Source of the DNA: Cryptomeria japonica
Lineage: Eukaryota; Streptophyta; Pinopsida; Cupressales; Cupressaceae
Assembly (NCBI RefSeq): GCF_030272615.1
Contig: NC_081407.1
Coordinates: 376,326,377 to 376,390,376, forward strand
Length of the DNA stretch: 64,000 bases
Direction: 5' to 3'
The translations under genes and the position numbers were made by a program. The first letter of the stretch is position 1; each line of letters starts with the position of its first letter. Of the stretch, positions 10,801-24,265 are shown one piece after another. The notes beneath the pieces are model-generated. The model saw only the letters and a list, made by a program, of their open reading frames with translations. It searched no databases and was not told the DNA's origin.

Positions 10801-12490
10801 ATAATCTATTTTTTAAATTATTGCCTAAATGATTATGTTAATGATAAAGTGAGTTAGACATGAAGTAAGTAGATGAAAAATGGGCTGAGGCATCAAACAT
10901 AAATGAGTTGAGCAATCTTAATAATGGAAAATGAAATCTTGGAGATATACATCAATAGTTTTATATATTATAATAAAATATAGTATATGTTTAAAAAAAT
11001 TATTAAGATTTTTGTATAGTTTGTGATATGAATATATTGCTTGTTTATGAATATTATTAAGGTTCTTGAAACAAACAAAAGTCAAATCAGCTTCAATTTA
11101 GGAATACACAACAAATTTAAAAATAATCTTAATGTCCTTCAGATGAGTGCATGCGTGTCTGCCATGGCAACATCCACTACGGTGGTTGGGCCAAGAAAAT
11201 TTAAAAATAATCTTAATGGCCATGTGATTTAGGACAAGCCTTTTAAGGTTTGATTTAAAAATAATATCAAATGAATCAAGAAAAAGAACAACTACAAGAA
11301 GACTAACCTGATATCCTTGGATTCCTTGTATTGAAATAAGAAATTTCATTAACATAAGTTTATAATAGACAACCTTAACACATTGAAAGAATACAAAGAT
11401 CAAACATGTCTCTAACAAATATTCATTATGTTTTCCACACATAGACAAAGTTTTAAATCTTGAAGACAGTCTAGTGGATTTTGTATTTACAGACTTTACC
11501 CAAATTTGCATGAAGAATAAGCTCATCCACAAAATCTCAATACGAATCATATAATTAAATGTGGAATATTAGTCTAGCATTTAGATGAAATATTTGATTT
11601 CACAAATTAATTCATGCTTGCATTTTACCGAGCTAAGAGTACCTCTATTTGTTGCATGAATCCTTCACTAACATTTTTAAGTGGCTATTTAATATTGGAA
11701 AAGAGGTCCCAATTTGACACACAAAAAAGTAGAATAAACAAATGTTGTAGAGCAGCGAAGTTCCTGCTAGAGAATGCAAGGACAATTTTATTTTTATTTT
11801 TTATTTTTTGGTTTATGTCTATTTTGTGTGCCATTACACATGAATTTGTTTTTATTTTATTTTTTTGTATGTCTATTTTGTGTGCCATGAACTTTGCTGC
11901 TTTTAACTTAGGAAATATGAAGCAATATATTAAATATCAAGACTCCATTTCTAGCTTGAAGTATACATATTCGTTGATAATGATTATAATGATGTGAAAA
12001 ATAAGATACAGATGGAGTTGGCACCATGGAACTACAAATTACATTTGAACTTTAGAATAAAGACACTTATTGGATTATTCCATTCCTTTTATGTATCATT
12101 GTGATGTAAAATAAATATTTTTATTTGAACCTATTGTTAGCAAATATTAATGAGAAACTAATGATTACATTAGATTTATGTAATGTTAAGTACAATTTTA
12201 TAAGTAAATAGTTGTTCCACGGGGCACTAGCAAGAAACCTATTTGCATGTAGTCTAGCTTTTTTAATCAAATTATTACAGTAACATTGGAACAATTCAGA
12301 ATTCTGGTGGCCAATATTTCAAAATTTGTAAATAATGTTGGTTTTGTTCACATGTTCCTAGAGCTTTTGAAATAAAAAACATCATTCGAGACAAAGTAAA
12401 AGTATCAATATATTCAAAAAATACTAAATAAATCTAAAATTTGTCAAGAATTCCGATCTATTACATTTCTTAAAATTGGATGGAAAAAAA
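10801..12490. other. Anonymous AT-rich DNA
   Basis: I see no gene here. Short direct repeats occur, such as AAATTTAAAAATAATCTTAATG at 11117 and again at 11199 with small differences, and ATGTCTATTTTGTGTGCCAT near 11814 and 11868. Open frames of up to 150 codons on the minus strand (11098-11550) show no motif and an AT-driven composition. Confidence 0.5.
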
Positions 12491-12560
12491 GAGGAATTTC
12501 CACCCACACCTCCTCTACAATGAAAAATAGAGGAATTTCCACCCACACCTCCTCTACAAT
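12491..12560. repeat. Tandem 39-bp duplication
   Basis: The unit starting GAGGAATTTCCACCCACACC (12491-12529) repeats almost exactly from 12530 to about 12560, where it is cut short. On the minus strand this falls in a glycine-rich open frame without a start or known motif. Confidence 0.85.
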
Positions 12561-13204
12561 TATGCTTTGCATTGAGTTCACTCTTTTTCCCATATCCCAC
12601 ACCATCATTGAATGGCCCCTCTCCATAGCAAGGGGCTTCAATCTCAGAAAACCCGGCAACAAAATCCTCGGTTACTCTAAAACTTTTGAATCCGAAATAT
12701 AAAAGCGAAGATTTTTCTATTACAACAAGGCCCTAAAACAACACAATGTGGCTTTTCTTTAAATCATATTTTTCAGAAATGGCTAAGATAGAGAAGTGTT
12801 ACCCAACGTTTAGCCATTGTTTATTGACATTGATTTTTGTTTAAATGGCGAATGGGTTTCTGTAAGACCAAATCAAATTGCATAGGTCTTCAATGACAGA
12901 GACGTTAAATTTGGCTAACCTAATCCAAATGATGCTTTCAATCAAAATTAGGAAAACAAATTTGTGATAATCTAATGATATTTTTCCATTACATCTTTTG
13001 CAAGGTAAATTGACAGATTTCAAAGAAGAAGAAAGGTGTTGTTTTATAGAAGTTGAAGCAAATCTTCATGAAGCAAGATGACAAAATATGGCTCAATACC
13101 AAAAATCAGCCCTCTATAAGTTCCCTAGGCTGCTAAGTAGATCCGCTTTAACTATTTGAAAAACAAAGAAGACCCTAGTTTCTACAGAATGTATAAAGCA
13201 TACC

Positions 13205-13291
13205 TATTGCCAAACACAGGGCATCTGGTGAAAATAAAAGCCTTGTGACTTCATCAGCATGTCCCTTCAATGTATCTAGATCCAAAGGTTG
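13205..13291 (-). pseudogene. WD40-repeat-like exon fragment
   Basis: The minus-strand translation LKGHADEVTRLLFSPDA followed by LCLAIG fits the first half of a WD40 repeat (GH dipeptide, then a hydrophobic strand, then FSPD, then LA.G). The frame runs into AG|GTATGC at about 13204, a plausible splice donor, so this could be an exon end. I could not find the neighbouring repeats within a few hundred bases, so it is best read as an isolated exon or exon relic of an unidentified WD40 protein. Confidence 0.4.
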
Positions 13292-14887
13292 ATGGCGTCA
13301 GGCTTGCACATGCCATATATATACAAAAGTGCCATGAAACAATTAAAACCCTAGAAAATTAATCAATATGAATACCGTGAAATAAACATTGAATAATACT
13401 ATAGTTGAACAATATCAAGATTATTCTTAATGAAAAAGTTGAATAGAATGAAATTTAATGTTCAAGACATTGGCACATTCATTGCAGATTGCTAGGTTAA
13501 AATCCCATAAACAATTATAAATCGCTAAGAACAACTAAATTATGCATACAACTCACTGCATAAAACAAGAACTAAAGAAAAATCTTTAAAAAATTAAAAC
13601 TACAAAGCTTTTGTAGTGGAGCTAAAGGACTATAACTAACCAATCTCAGTAGTATCCTTACCAAAAATAACTGCATCACTAAATAGGCTGAATTCAAGAG
13701 TTAAAAATACCAGGGATTCCATGACAAAGCTAGAAGAATATGATAACCAATCTCAGTAGTATTCTTACTGAAAAGAATGTCATTATTGAACGAGAAACCT
13801 TCAGGAGGTAAGAACACTAGGAATTTCATAACTGAACTCAAAATTCATTCCCACAAAATAGTTGGGAAACATTGAATGAAATAAAATAATTCTTTCAACT
13901 CGATTGGTGTTGTGTATCCAATGGGCAATGCCAACTGCAAGTCCAAATCCTAAAGAAGTAGATCTTACACTTCATTACATTTAGAAGCTAAATCTCAGTA
14001 GAGAATCACATGTAATCAAACCAGAAAACCCCTAACAGACTTTAATTAAAAACTGGCGTCAGAATGGGGCTTAGGCAATTAAAGTCTGTAGCTAAATCTA
14101 CCATACTTTCTCTTTGATGTTTTGTTTCTTTCCTATGCAAAACCTACCTCCACGCAAGGCCTAACATGAGAAAGATTTATTCAGTGCAAATCATCTGAAT
14201 GAATGTTCAAAACCCTAGTTCTAAGGATAAGAGACTAAATTACCTATAAGTATCTCAAATGATTGTGGATTTTGTGCAGACCATAGTGGACATCTGTGTA
14301 CAATATTTACTTCCACATAACATATATATGCACAATGTTATGTGCAACTACATCTTGCTGACAATTTTCTTCCTGGACATTCTGCTCCAATAGATCAATT
14401 CGAACAGCCAAAATAAAAATATTTTTTAGCCCTTGCGATGCACTAATAGACTTCTTATTTTGTGTGTTCTCTAGTCTGGATTTTTGGAATGCACTCGGGA
14501 GCCTCCTGTAAAGCCAATCATAGGCAGACAAAATATCTGGCATCAAAATATGGGGTAAAAAATGCACAAGTTGTTTATAGCACATAGTCAAATATAAAGC
14601 TATGTAATAAATCCCTGCAGCTTGATTAGTTGAAAATGGAAAGATTAATCACTGTTTAAGGTAGAGCCTTGCCAATAGTTCCTTGCAGGGTAGGAACTAA
14701 AAATTGCATTACAACCCATAGCTTTGAATAATAAAAAACGTGTATGAAAATTGTGAGATTCAAAAGAGTGCTTTATAATAAAAAAATCTTTTGATCCACA
14801 CAAGATTTGATTTATAATCAGTCTAAGTTTTTCTAGTGAGGTCATAGAACCATTTAAAAAGCAGTTACTAGGAATCTAATCAAAACT
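13292..14887. other. Anonymous DNA with a short degenerate duplication
   Basis: No gene is supported. AACCAATCTCAGTAGTAT occurs at about 13639 and again at about 13745 in otherwise similar context, suggesting an old ~107-bp tandem duplication. A minus-strand frame of 94 codons at 14307-14591 has a less biased composition than its surroundings but no recognisable family. Confidence 0.45.
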
Positions 14888-15803
14888 ACCATGACTAAAC
14901 TATGAAGGAACACACGCCTTTTTCAGATGTCTTTGGTTTGAATCCTGTTACATACCAACTGTCTTCGGCCCATTTTTAATCTCCTTGCCCTACCAAAAAC
15001 GCACATATAATTTATTCATGGAATTAAACACATAATTACCCTTGACAATGGAAATCCAACCTAGAGAATCACAACTCCATTTGAATATTTTTTAATAATA
15101 GCTTTCTGAAAAATCAATTCCACTCTCTCCTTCAAATCACCAGCCTCTGGACAATTTTGAATAGCCTCTTAATTTCACATTAGCATCATGACTGTAATAG
15201 ACTTTCATATTACGCTCTGCCCTCTTGAAACTATTTATGCCAATCACCATCAAATTTTTCAGATATGAATGCGAGGCCTGGTTCTTGCACAACATTAGCA
15301 AAATAGTTGGTATCTAACCACAAGGTTCCCAATAGTCACATGATCGTGAATCAAATATTTAGCCACCCAACCACCTTTGAAGGTTTCAAAACAAACATAT
15401 TTAACTCCCCATTCTAGTATCTTGCTTTAGCTTATTCTATAGGGGTCTCTTCATCTTCACATGCTTGCAAACTACTCTCTAATTCCTTACGCGGCTCCTC
15501 ATAATTTTTTATTTTATTTTTTTAAGAACTCGACCTTTTTGACAACATCCACTGATACCCACTCAAATTACCAATATAGTGATAGCTTGAATCACAAGGC
15601 CTATCTGATAATTGGGGACAATTTATCAGCTAGCATATATTTGGCAATCTTGGCAAAGAATATAGCATCTAGTTCTAAAAAACCCAAATTTAGAATTCAA
15701 AACTCACACCAACACATGGGCATGGCTGTCATCTACTTTATCCTTAATCATCATCTCCTTAAACCTTTCTCTCACTAGATCTCGTAACCACACTGGTACC
15801 AAT

Positions 15804-16028
15804 TGTTAAAACAAAAGACAAATTGGGAACACACAAATAATATACAAACACAATGTTTAGCGTGGTTCACCAATTCTGCTACATCCACCAGAAAGTAGAG
15901 CAACTTTATTATTATCACAGCTTACATACACAGGGGTTTTCCCTCATATATATACAATAGTCTTCAAGAGAAGATAAAAAGACACAGGTGGGAAGGTGAA
16001 ATGAAGAGTCATCCTTCACATCACAACA
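15804..16028 (-). repeat. LTR 1 of the tandem array
   Basis: This is a 225-bp LTR. On the plus strand it begins TGTTAAAAC and ends CATCACAACA. The adjacent left sequence read on the minus strand, ATTGGTACCAGTG, is a mutated primer-binding site. The adjacent right sequence gives the polypurine tract CAAGTGGGAGAT. Confidence 0.85.
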
Positions 16029-18855
16029 ATCTCCCACTTGAAGTTTTACTTACACTAAAACCTCACATCTGAACAACCACCCACTTAAAGTATATCCTTT
16101 GTTTACCATTCTTAACCAAATCCAAACACAATCACCAAATCCATGGTAATAAACATGCTGAGAATCAATCACCATAGTTGGAATAGCAACCATAAATAAT
16201 TGCTAACCACATCCAACAAACCACATAAAATCAAATAAAATCATGCCAACATATCCAGCCCATACAACAATTTGCGTAATCCCATCTTCCAACAAAATAC
16301 ACCAAAAATTGTTGATGTGCAAAAAAATAGAAGACACTTATATAGTAGTCCACATGTTGCATGAGCAATGTTAACCAAAAAAATAACTCAAATCTACCAA
16401 TCAACACTAACATAAAAAGTATGGAAATATCAAATCACGATGGCCTGCAATGTTGAACCATCCTACTGCAAAATATCACTTTACGTCCTCCAAGTCTTCA
16501 TGAAACGAACAGATGTTGCTGTTAAAAAAAAAAAAAGTAAAACAATAATAGATGACTTCAAAAAACTCTAGGAAGAAACATCTATCAAAACCATATCTCA
16601 TCCTTCTACCAACACCACCAAGTGCTCATCTATGTCAAGTATGATCTCCTTTACCTCCCCAAATCAAATCATTAACAACACCCAACCAACATGGATGTAA
16701 GCTCCTGTAATCAAGGAAGATCAAACTCAATATCATTCCAAAACTAGGAACCATCTCCTCCAAGGAGATAAATCTGCTGAGTAGACCAAGAGTGGGGACT
16801 AAGAATGCTCCTCCAGGATACACCAAGTAATAATGACTCTATCCAAGAATAATCTCCTCTATGTCCATAATGAACTCACGTCCATCACTAGGCGTAGGGT
16901 CCTCTATCTTCTTGTTGAAACCTCTAAAGAGATATTGTCTCAACAAATATTCTCTAATCCCAAGAGAACTCTAGCCTCACCCAAGTCTCTTATCTTTCAA
17001 AAGCACCTCCAATGTCAAAACTCCCACTGCACATCTGCATTACCTAGGAACACAACATGACAACTTGATCTTACATCTTCACAAATGAAGACCACATGCT
17101 CCAATGAGCATAACTTGTCAAGAGAATTTTTATCATACCAACGCTCTAATCTATAATCAAGAGCCTAGCATGGCATAATAAAAATACCAACATCTCCAAT
17201 CACATAAAGACAACCAGCTCTTGATAGCAAAAAAACAACAAAAAAACTCCCACTCCAGTGTTTCACCAGCTATTCATGCTATCATAAACATAAACTGTAA
17301 AATGATACCAACAACATCACAATAACAAGTCATAACTCACAGCTGCAAACACATTGCCACTATCAAATTTCCCTCCTCTTCCTCAGTGCAACCCTCAAAC
17401 CCACCAGAGTGCAAGCCACAATTTACATCCACTCTCTAACAATTACTCCATACCCTATAAAATTAGGGCCAAATCCATCATCTCCCCACCAACTTATCTA
17501 AGTTTTCAATCGCTGGGTTTGGGTAGTATTTTACATCCAAATCTACACATGAACTTTACCTTTGCTACTAAATTCTAATGAGAAGCCAATGTAGTCAACC
17601 CAGATGCACAAATTCCATTAGACCGAATGCAAATTTATCAAAATCGGACCATAAATCCTTGACTGTGGCTCAACAATTTGTGGGTATGAATTGTGAGATA
17701 ATTGCACCTCTGCACATCATCTTACTTCATTGCAAATCTACTCAAGTCCATCGGCTTGTCGAGAAAAGTGAGAATGCTAATCTGTGTGAGCAACATGGTT
17801 GGTAGAGTGATAGACAACCTTTGACTTCCTCTCATATGCATGGATCTACTTTGGAAATGAACATTATTTTCCTTAGAACATCTTCCATCCAAGTAGTAAT
17901 TGTATTCCCACAAATATTTTGTGCAAGGATTGTTGAGCAATTCATTTCTTTTAAAATCATGACTAAAAGATGAAGGAACATACGCCTTTTCAAATGTCTT
18001 CGATTTGAATCATGCTAGATGCCAACTATCTTGATCCCATTTTTCCCCTCCTTGGTCTACCAAAAATGCACATATAATTTATTCATGAAATTAAACACAT
18101 CAATGGAAATCCAACTTAGATAATTACAACTCCATTTGAATATTTTTTAATAATAGCTTTTTGAAAAATCAATTCCACTCTCTCCTTCAAATCACTAGCC
18201 TCTAGACAATTTTGGGTAGCCTCTTAATTTCGCATTAGCATCATGATTGTAATAGACTTTCATATTATGCTCTGCCCTCCTAAAACTATTTATGCCAATC
18301 ACTGTCAAACTTTGCAGATATGAATGTGAGGCATGGTTCTTGAGCGACTTCAACAAAATACTTGGTCTCTAACCACAAGGTTCCCAATAGTCACATGATC
18401 TTGAATCAAATATTTAGCCACCCAACCACCCTTGAAGGTTTCAAAACCAACATATTTAACTCTCCCTTCTAATATCTTGATGTAGCTTATTCTACAGGGG
18501 TCTCTTCATCTCCACATGCCAACAAACTACTCTCTAATTCCTTACGCAACTCCTCACAATCTTTTATTTTATTTTTCTAAACACACAACCTTTTTGCAAA
18601 CATCCATTAATACCCACTCAAATTACAAATATAATGGCAGGTTGAATCAAAAGGCCTATTCGATAATTGGGGATAATTTATCAACTGCCATATATTTGAC
18701 AATCTTGGTAGAGATCATAGCATCTAGTTCTAAAAACTCAAATTTAGAATTCGCAACACCAACACATGGGCATGGTTGTCCTCTTTTTTGTCCTTAATCA
18801 TCCTCTCCTTTCAAACCCTTCTCTCCCTAGATCTCGTAACCACTCTAATACCAAT
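16029..18855 (-). other. First complete interior of the tandem LTR array
   Basis: This 2827-bp interior aligns along its length with 19083-21967 and, with a deletion, with 22197-24265. The minus-strand frame at 16635-16826 shares the stretches PTLGLL.RFISLEEMVPSF and ILSL with frames in the other copies. Other open frames are not shared between copies. No retrotransposon enzyme motif is present. Confidence 0.7.
16635..17060 (-). pseudogene. Array-conserved short reading frame, copy 1
   Basis: The minus-strand frame reads LGEARVLLGIREYLLRQY.. near 16990-16920, then FIMDIEEI, then VYPGGAFLVPTLGLL and RFISLEEMVPSFGMILSL. The same frame is recognisable in the second and third interiors. I do not recognise the protein. 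This copy is interrupted by stops, and the segment after 16826 downward to 16635 is open for 63 codons. It could be an old ORF of the element or captured host sequence. Confidence 0.4.
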
Positions 18856-19082
18856 TGTTAAAAAATAAGACAAATTGGGAACACACAAATAATATACAAA
18901 TACAATATTTAGCATGGTTCACCAATTTGGCTATATCCACTAGAAAGCAGAGAAAAGATCTTTATTATTATTGTAGCTTACATATATAGGTGTTTTCCCT
19001 CCTATCTACAATAGTCTTCAAGAGAAGACAAAGAGACACAAGTGGGAAGGTGAAATGAAGAGTCAGGCTTCACATCCCGACA
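18856..19082 (-). repeat. LTR 2 of the tandem array
   Basis: This is a 227-bp LTR. On the plus strand it begins TGTTAAAAAA and ends CATCCCGACA. The primer-binding site read on the minus strand is ATTGGTATTAGAGTGG, close to the initiator-Met type. Confidence 0.85.
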
Positions 19083-21967
19083 ATCACCCACTTGAAGTTT
19101 GACTCATGCTATAACTTCACATCTGAACAACCTCCCACTTAAATTATATCCTTTGCTTTCCATTCTCAACCAATATCCAAACACAATCACCAAACCCATG
19201 GTAATAAACAAACTGAGAATCAATCACCATAGATGGAATCGCAACCACAACTAATTGCAAATCACATCCAACTAACCACATAAAATAAAATAAAATCATG
19301 CAAACATATCCAACCCATACAACAATTTGTGTAATCATATCTTCCAACAAAACACACCAAAAATTGTTGATGTGCAAAAAACTAGAAGACACTTATATAG
19401 TAGTCCACATGTTCCATGAGAAATGTTAACCAAAAAAATAACTCAAATCTACCAATCAACACTAACATAAAAGGTGTGGAAATAATCAAATCACAATGGC
19501 CTACAACTTGCAACCAACCTGCTACAAAATCTCACTTTACATCCTCCAATTCCTCATGAAAAGACTACATATTGTTTTTAAAAAACAATGAAGTACAACA
19601 ACAATAGGTGACTTAAACAAACTATAGGAAAAAATATCCATGCAAACCATATCTCATCCTTCTGTCAACACCACCAATTGCTCAGTTGTGTCAAGTATGA
19701 TTTCTTTTACCTCCCCAAATGAAAACATTAACAATACCCAACTAACATGGATGTAAGCTCTTGTAATCAAGGAAGATCAAACTCAATATCATTCCAAACT
19801 AGGAACCATCTCCTCCAAGGAGATAAATCTTCCTAGTAGACCAAGAGTGGGGGCAAAGAATTCTCCTTTAGGATACACCAAGTCACAATGACTTTGTCCA
19901 AGAACAATAACCTCTAGGTCCATAATGAACTCATGTCCATCACTAGGTGTAGGCTCCTCGGTCTTCTTGCTGAAACCTCTAAAAAGATACTGTCTCAATA
20001 AATGCTCTCTAATCCTAAGAGAACTCTAGCCTCACCTAAGCCTCTTAGCTTTCAAAAGCACTTCCATGGTCAATCTGCCAATGTGTTTGATACTAAGAGC
20101 ACTAACAAAACCAATGTCAAAACTCCCACTGCACATTTGCATTACCTGGGAAAACAACATCACAACTTGATCTTACATCTTCACAAATGAAGACCACATG
20201 CTCCAATGAGCATAGCCTATCAAGAGATTTTTTATCATGCCATCGCTCTAATCTAGAATCAAGAGCCTACCATGGCATAATAACAAATGCCAACATCTCT
20301 AATCACATGAAGACAACAAACTCCTGACAGCAACAACAACAACAACAAAAACTCCCACTCTAGTGTCACGCCAGCTATTTATGGTATCATAAACAAAACC
20401 ATTAAAACCATACAAACAACATTACACTAAGAAGTTATAACTTAAAACTACAAACACATTGCCACTATCAAATTTCCCTCCTCTTAATCAGCACAATACT
20501 CAAACCCAATAGAGTGCAAGCCACAATTTGCATCCACTCTCTAACAATTACTCCATACCCTATAAAATTAGGGCAAAATCCATCAACTCGCCACCAACTT
20601 ATCTAATTTTTTAATTGCTGGTTCTGGGCAGTATTTTACATCCAAAACTACACATGAACTTTACCTTCACTGCCAAATTCTGATGAGAAGCCAATGTAGT
20701 CAATATAGATGTAGAAATTTCATTAGATAGAATGTAAATTTATCAAAATCAGGCCATAAATCCTTGACTGTGGGTTAACAATTTTTGGGTATGAATTGTG
20801 AGATAATCGCAGCTCCACAAATCAGCCCACTTCATTGCAAATCTATTCAAGTCCCTCGATTTGCTGACAAAAGTGAGAATGATAATCTGGGTGAGCAGCG
20901 TGGTTGGTAGAGTGATGGACAACCTTTTCCTTCATCTCATACGCATGGATGTACTCTGGAAATAACCATTAGTTTCCTCAAAACATCTTCCATCGATGTT
21001 GTAATTGTATTCCCAAAAATATTTTGTGTAGGGATTGTTGAGAAATTCATTTCTTTTGAAACCATGACTAAAAGATGAAGGAATATACACCTTTTCAGAT
21101 GTCTCTAATTTGAATCCCATTTGATGCCAATTGTCTTTAGCCCATTTTTCTTCTCCTTGCTCTACCAAAAATAGACATATAATTTATTCATGAAATTAAA
21201 CACATAATTACCATTGATAATGGAAATCCAACCCAAAGAATTATAACTCAATTTAAATAATTTTTCATAATAGCTTTCTAAAAAATCAATTCCAAACTCT
21301 CCATCAAATCACAAGCCTCTAGACAATTTTGGATAGCCTCTAAATTTCACATCAACATCATGACTATAATAGACTTTCATATTACACTCTACCCTCCTAA
21401 AACTATTTATGCCAATCACCATCAAACTTTGCAGATATGAATGTGAGGCTTGGTTCTTGCGCAACTTCAACAAAATACTTGGTCTCTAACCACAAGGTTC
21501 CCAATTGTCACATGATCTTGGCTCAAATATTTAGCCATCGAGCCACATTTTAAGGTTTGAAAAGAAACATGTTCAACTCCCCCTTCTAATACCTTGTTTT
21601 AGCTTATTTTACAGGGGTCTCCTCATCTCCACATGCCTCCAAACTACTCTCTAATTCCTTCCACAGGTCCTCATAATCTTTTTTTTTAAGCACTCAGCCT
21701 TTTTGACAACATCCACTAATACCCACTCAAACTACAAATATAATGACAGGTTGAATCACAAGGCCTCTCTGATATTTAGGGACAATTTATCAACTGCCAT
21801 ATATTTGGCAATCTTGGCAGAGAACATAGCATCTAGTTCTAAAGAACTCAGATTTAGAAATCACAAATTACACCAACACATGGGCATGGTTGTCATCTGC
21901 TCTATCCTTAATCATCCTCTCCTTAATCCCTGCTCTCCCTGGATCTCATAACTGCTATGATACCAAT
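19083..21967 (-). other. Second complete interior of the tandem LTR array
   Basis: This 2885-bp interior is parallel to 16029-18855. It includes another copy of the shared frame (19789-19998, minus), reading FRGFSKKTEEPTPSDGHEFI followed by MDLEVIVLG and PTLGLLGRFISLEEMVPS. A (CAA)n run at about 20330-20350 distinguishes this copy. Confidence 0.7.
19789..20040 (-). pseudogene. Array-conserved short reading frame, copy 2
   Basis: The 69-codon minus-strand frame (19789-19998) is homologous to the frames at 16635-16826 and 22825-23112. It ends early at MVPSLE where the other copies read MVPSFGMILSL, because a base has been lost. The function is unknown. Confidence 0.4.
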
Positions 21968-22196
21968 TGTTAACATAGAAGTAAAATTAGGAACACATAA
22001 ATAATACACAAACACAATAATTAGCATTGTTCACCAATTTGGCTACATCCACTAGAATGCAAAGAAAAGATCCTTATTATTATTCCAGCTTACATACACA
22101 GGGGTTTGATCTCATATATATACAATAGTCTTCAAGAGAAGACAAAGAGACATAGGTGGGAAGATGAAATGAAGAATCGGGCCTCACATCCCAACA
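21968..22196 (-). repeat. LTR 3 of the tandem array
   Basis: This is a 229-bp LTR. On the plus strand it begins TGTTAACATAG and ends CATCCCAACA. The polypurine-side sequence read on the minus strand is CAAGTGGGAGAT. The primer-binding side reads ATTGGTATCATAG. Confidence 0.85.
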
Positions 22197-24265
22197 ATCT
22201 CCCACTTGAAGTTTGACTCATGCTGCAACTTCACATCTGAACAACCTCCCACTTAAAATATATCCTCCGCTTTCCATTCTCAACAAATATCCAAACACAA
22301 TCACCAAACCCATGGTTATAAACAGGCTGAGAATCAATCACCATAGCTGGAATAGCATCCACAGGTAATTGCTAATCACAGTCAACTAACCACATAAAAT
22401 AAAATAAAATCATGCCAACATATCTTGCCCATACAACAATTTGTGTAATCCCATATTCCAAAAAAGCACACCAAAAACTATTGATGTGCAAAACACTAGA
22501 AGACACTTATATAGTAGTCCACATGTTGCATGAGCAATGCTAACCAAAAATATAACTCAAATCTACCAATCAACACTAACATAAAAGGTGTGGCAATAAT
22601 CAAATCATAATGGCCTGCAACTTGCAACCAACCTGCTGCAAAATCTCACTTTACATCCTCCAAGTCCTCATGAAAAGACTGCATATTGCTATTAAGAAAC
22701 AATAAAGTATGATAACAAGATATGACTTCAAAAAACTCTAGGAAAAAACATCCATGCAAACCATAGCTCATCCTTCTAGCAACACCACAAAGTGCTCTAC
22801 TGTGTCAAGGATGATCTCCTTTACCTACCCAAATGAAAGCATTAACAACACCCAACCAAAATGGATGTAAGCTTTGTAATAAAGGAAGAGCAAACTCAAT
22901 ATCATTCCAAAACTAGGAACCATATCCTCCAAGTGGATAAATCTACCGAGTAGACCAAGAGTGGGGAATAATAATTCTCCTCCAGGATACACCAAGTAAC
23001 AATGACTATGTCTAAGAACAATCTCCTCTAGGTCCATAATGAACTCACGTCCATCACTAAGTGTTGGCTCCTCAGTCCTCTTGTTGAAACTTCTAAAGAG
23101 ATACCATCTCAAAAAATGTTCTCTAATCTGAGGAGAAATCTAGCCTCACCCAAGCCTCTTAGCTTTCAAAAGCACCTCCATGGTCAATTTGCCAATGTGC
23201 TTGATACTAAGAGCACTAACAAGACCAATGTCAAAACTCCCACTACACGTTTGCATTACTTGGGAACACAACATGACAACTTGATCTTACATCTTCACAA
23301 ATGAAGACCACATGCTCCAATGAGCATAACCTGTCAAGAGAATTTATATCATGCCAATTCTCTAATCTAAAATAAAGAGCCTACCATGGCATAATAACAA
23401 ACATCAACCTCTCTAATCAGATGAAGACAACCAGCCCCTAACAGAAAAAAACAAAAAATAAACTCCCACTCCAGCGCGACTCCAACTATTCATGGTATCA
23501 TAAAGAAAAAATGTAAAACGATACCAACAACATCACACTAAGTAGTTATAAGTTATAGTTGCAAACACATTGCCACTAACAAATTCCACTGTCCTTCAAA
23601 TCATCAGCCTCTGGACAATTTTAGATAGCCTCTTAATTTCACATCAGCATCATCACTGTAATAGACTTTCATATTACACTCTAGCCTCCTAAAACTATTT
23701 ACACCAATCACCATCAAACTTTGCAAATATGAATGTGAGGCTTGGTTATTGCATGACTTCAACAAAATACTTGGTCTCTAACCATAAGGTTCCCAACAGT
23801 CACATGATCTTGCCTCAAATATTTAGCCACCGAGCCACCTTTGAAGGTTTGAAAATGAAACATCTTTAACTCCCCCTTCTAATATCTTGCTTTAGCTTAT
23901 TCTACAAGGGTCTCTTCATCTCCACATACCTACAAACTACTCTCTAATTCCTTACACAGCTCTTCATAATCTTTTATTTTATTTTTTTAAGCACTCGGCC
24001 TTTTTAACATCCACTAATACCCACTCAAATTACAAATATAATTATAGGTTGAATCACAAGGCCTATCTAATAATTGGGGACAATTTCTCAACTGCCATAT
24101 ATTTGGCAATCTTTGTAGAGAACATAGCATCCAGTTCTAAAAAACTCAAATTTAAAATTCGCAAATTACACCAATACATGAGCATGGTTGTCATCTGTTG
24201 TGTCCTTAATCATCCTCTCCTTAAATCCTGCTCTCCCTAGATCTCATAACCTCTCTAATACCAAT
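22197..24265 (-). other. Third interior of the tandem LTR array, internally deleted
   Basis: This 2069-bp interior follows the other copies until about 23580, then jumps from ACACATTGCCACTA to sequence matching CTTCAAATCA in the other units, skipping about 800 bp. It carries the longest version of the shared frame (22825-23112). Confidence 0.7.
22825..23112 (-). pseudogene. Array-conserved short reading frame, copy 3
   Basis: The 95-codon minus-strand frame reads FRSFNKRTEEPTLSDGREFI, then MDLEEIVL and PTLGLLGRFIHLEDMVPSFG, then MILSLLFLYY. It is the longest surviving version of the sequence shared by the three interiors. There is no signal peptide or recognisable domain. It may be a decayed element ORF. 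Confidence 0.45.

Noticed and set aside
16231-16413. Short frames scattered through the tandem LTR array (also 17722-17940, 19144-19392, 20932-21168)
   Set aside because: They are not kept between the parallel copies of the array, unlike the frame at 16635/19789/22825.
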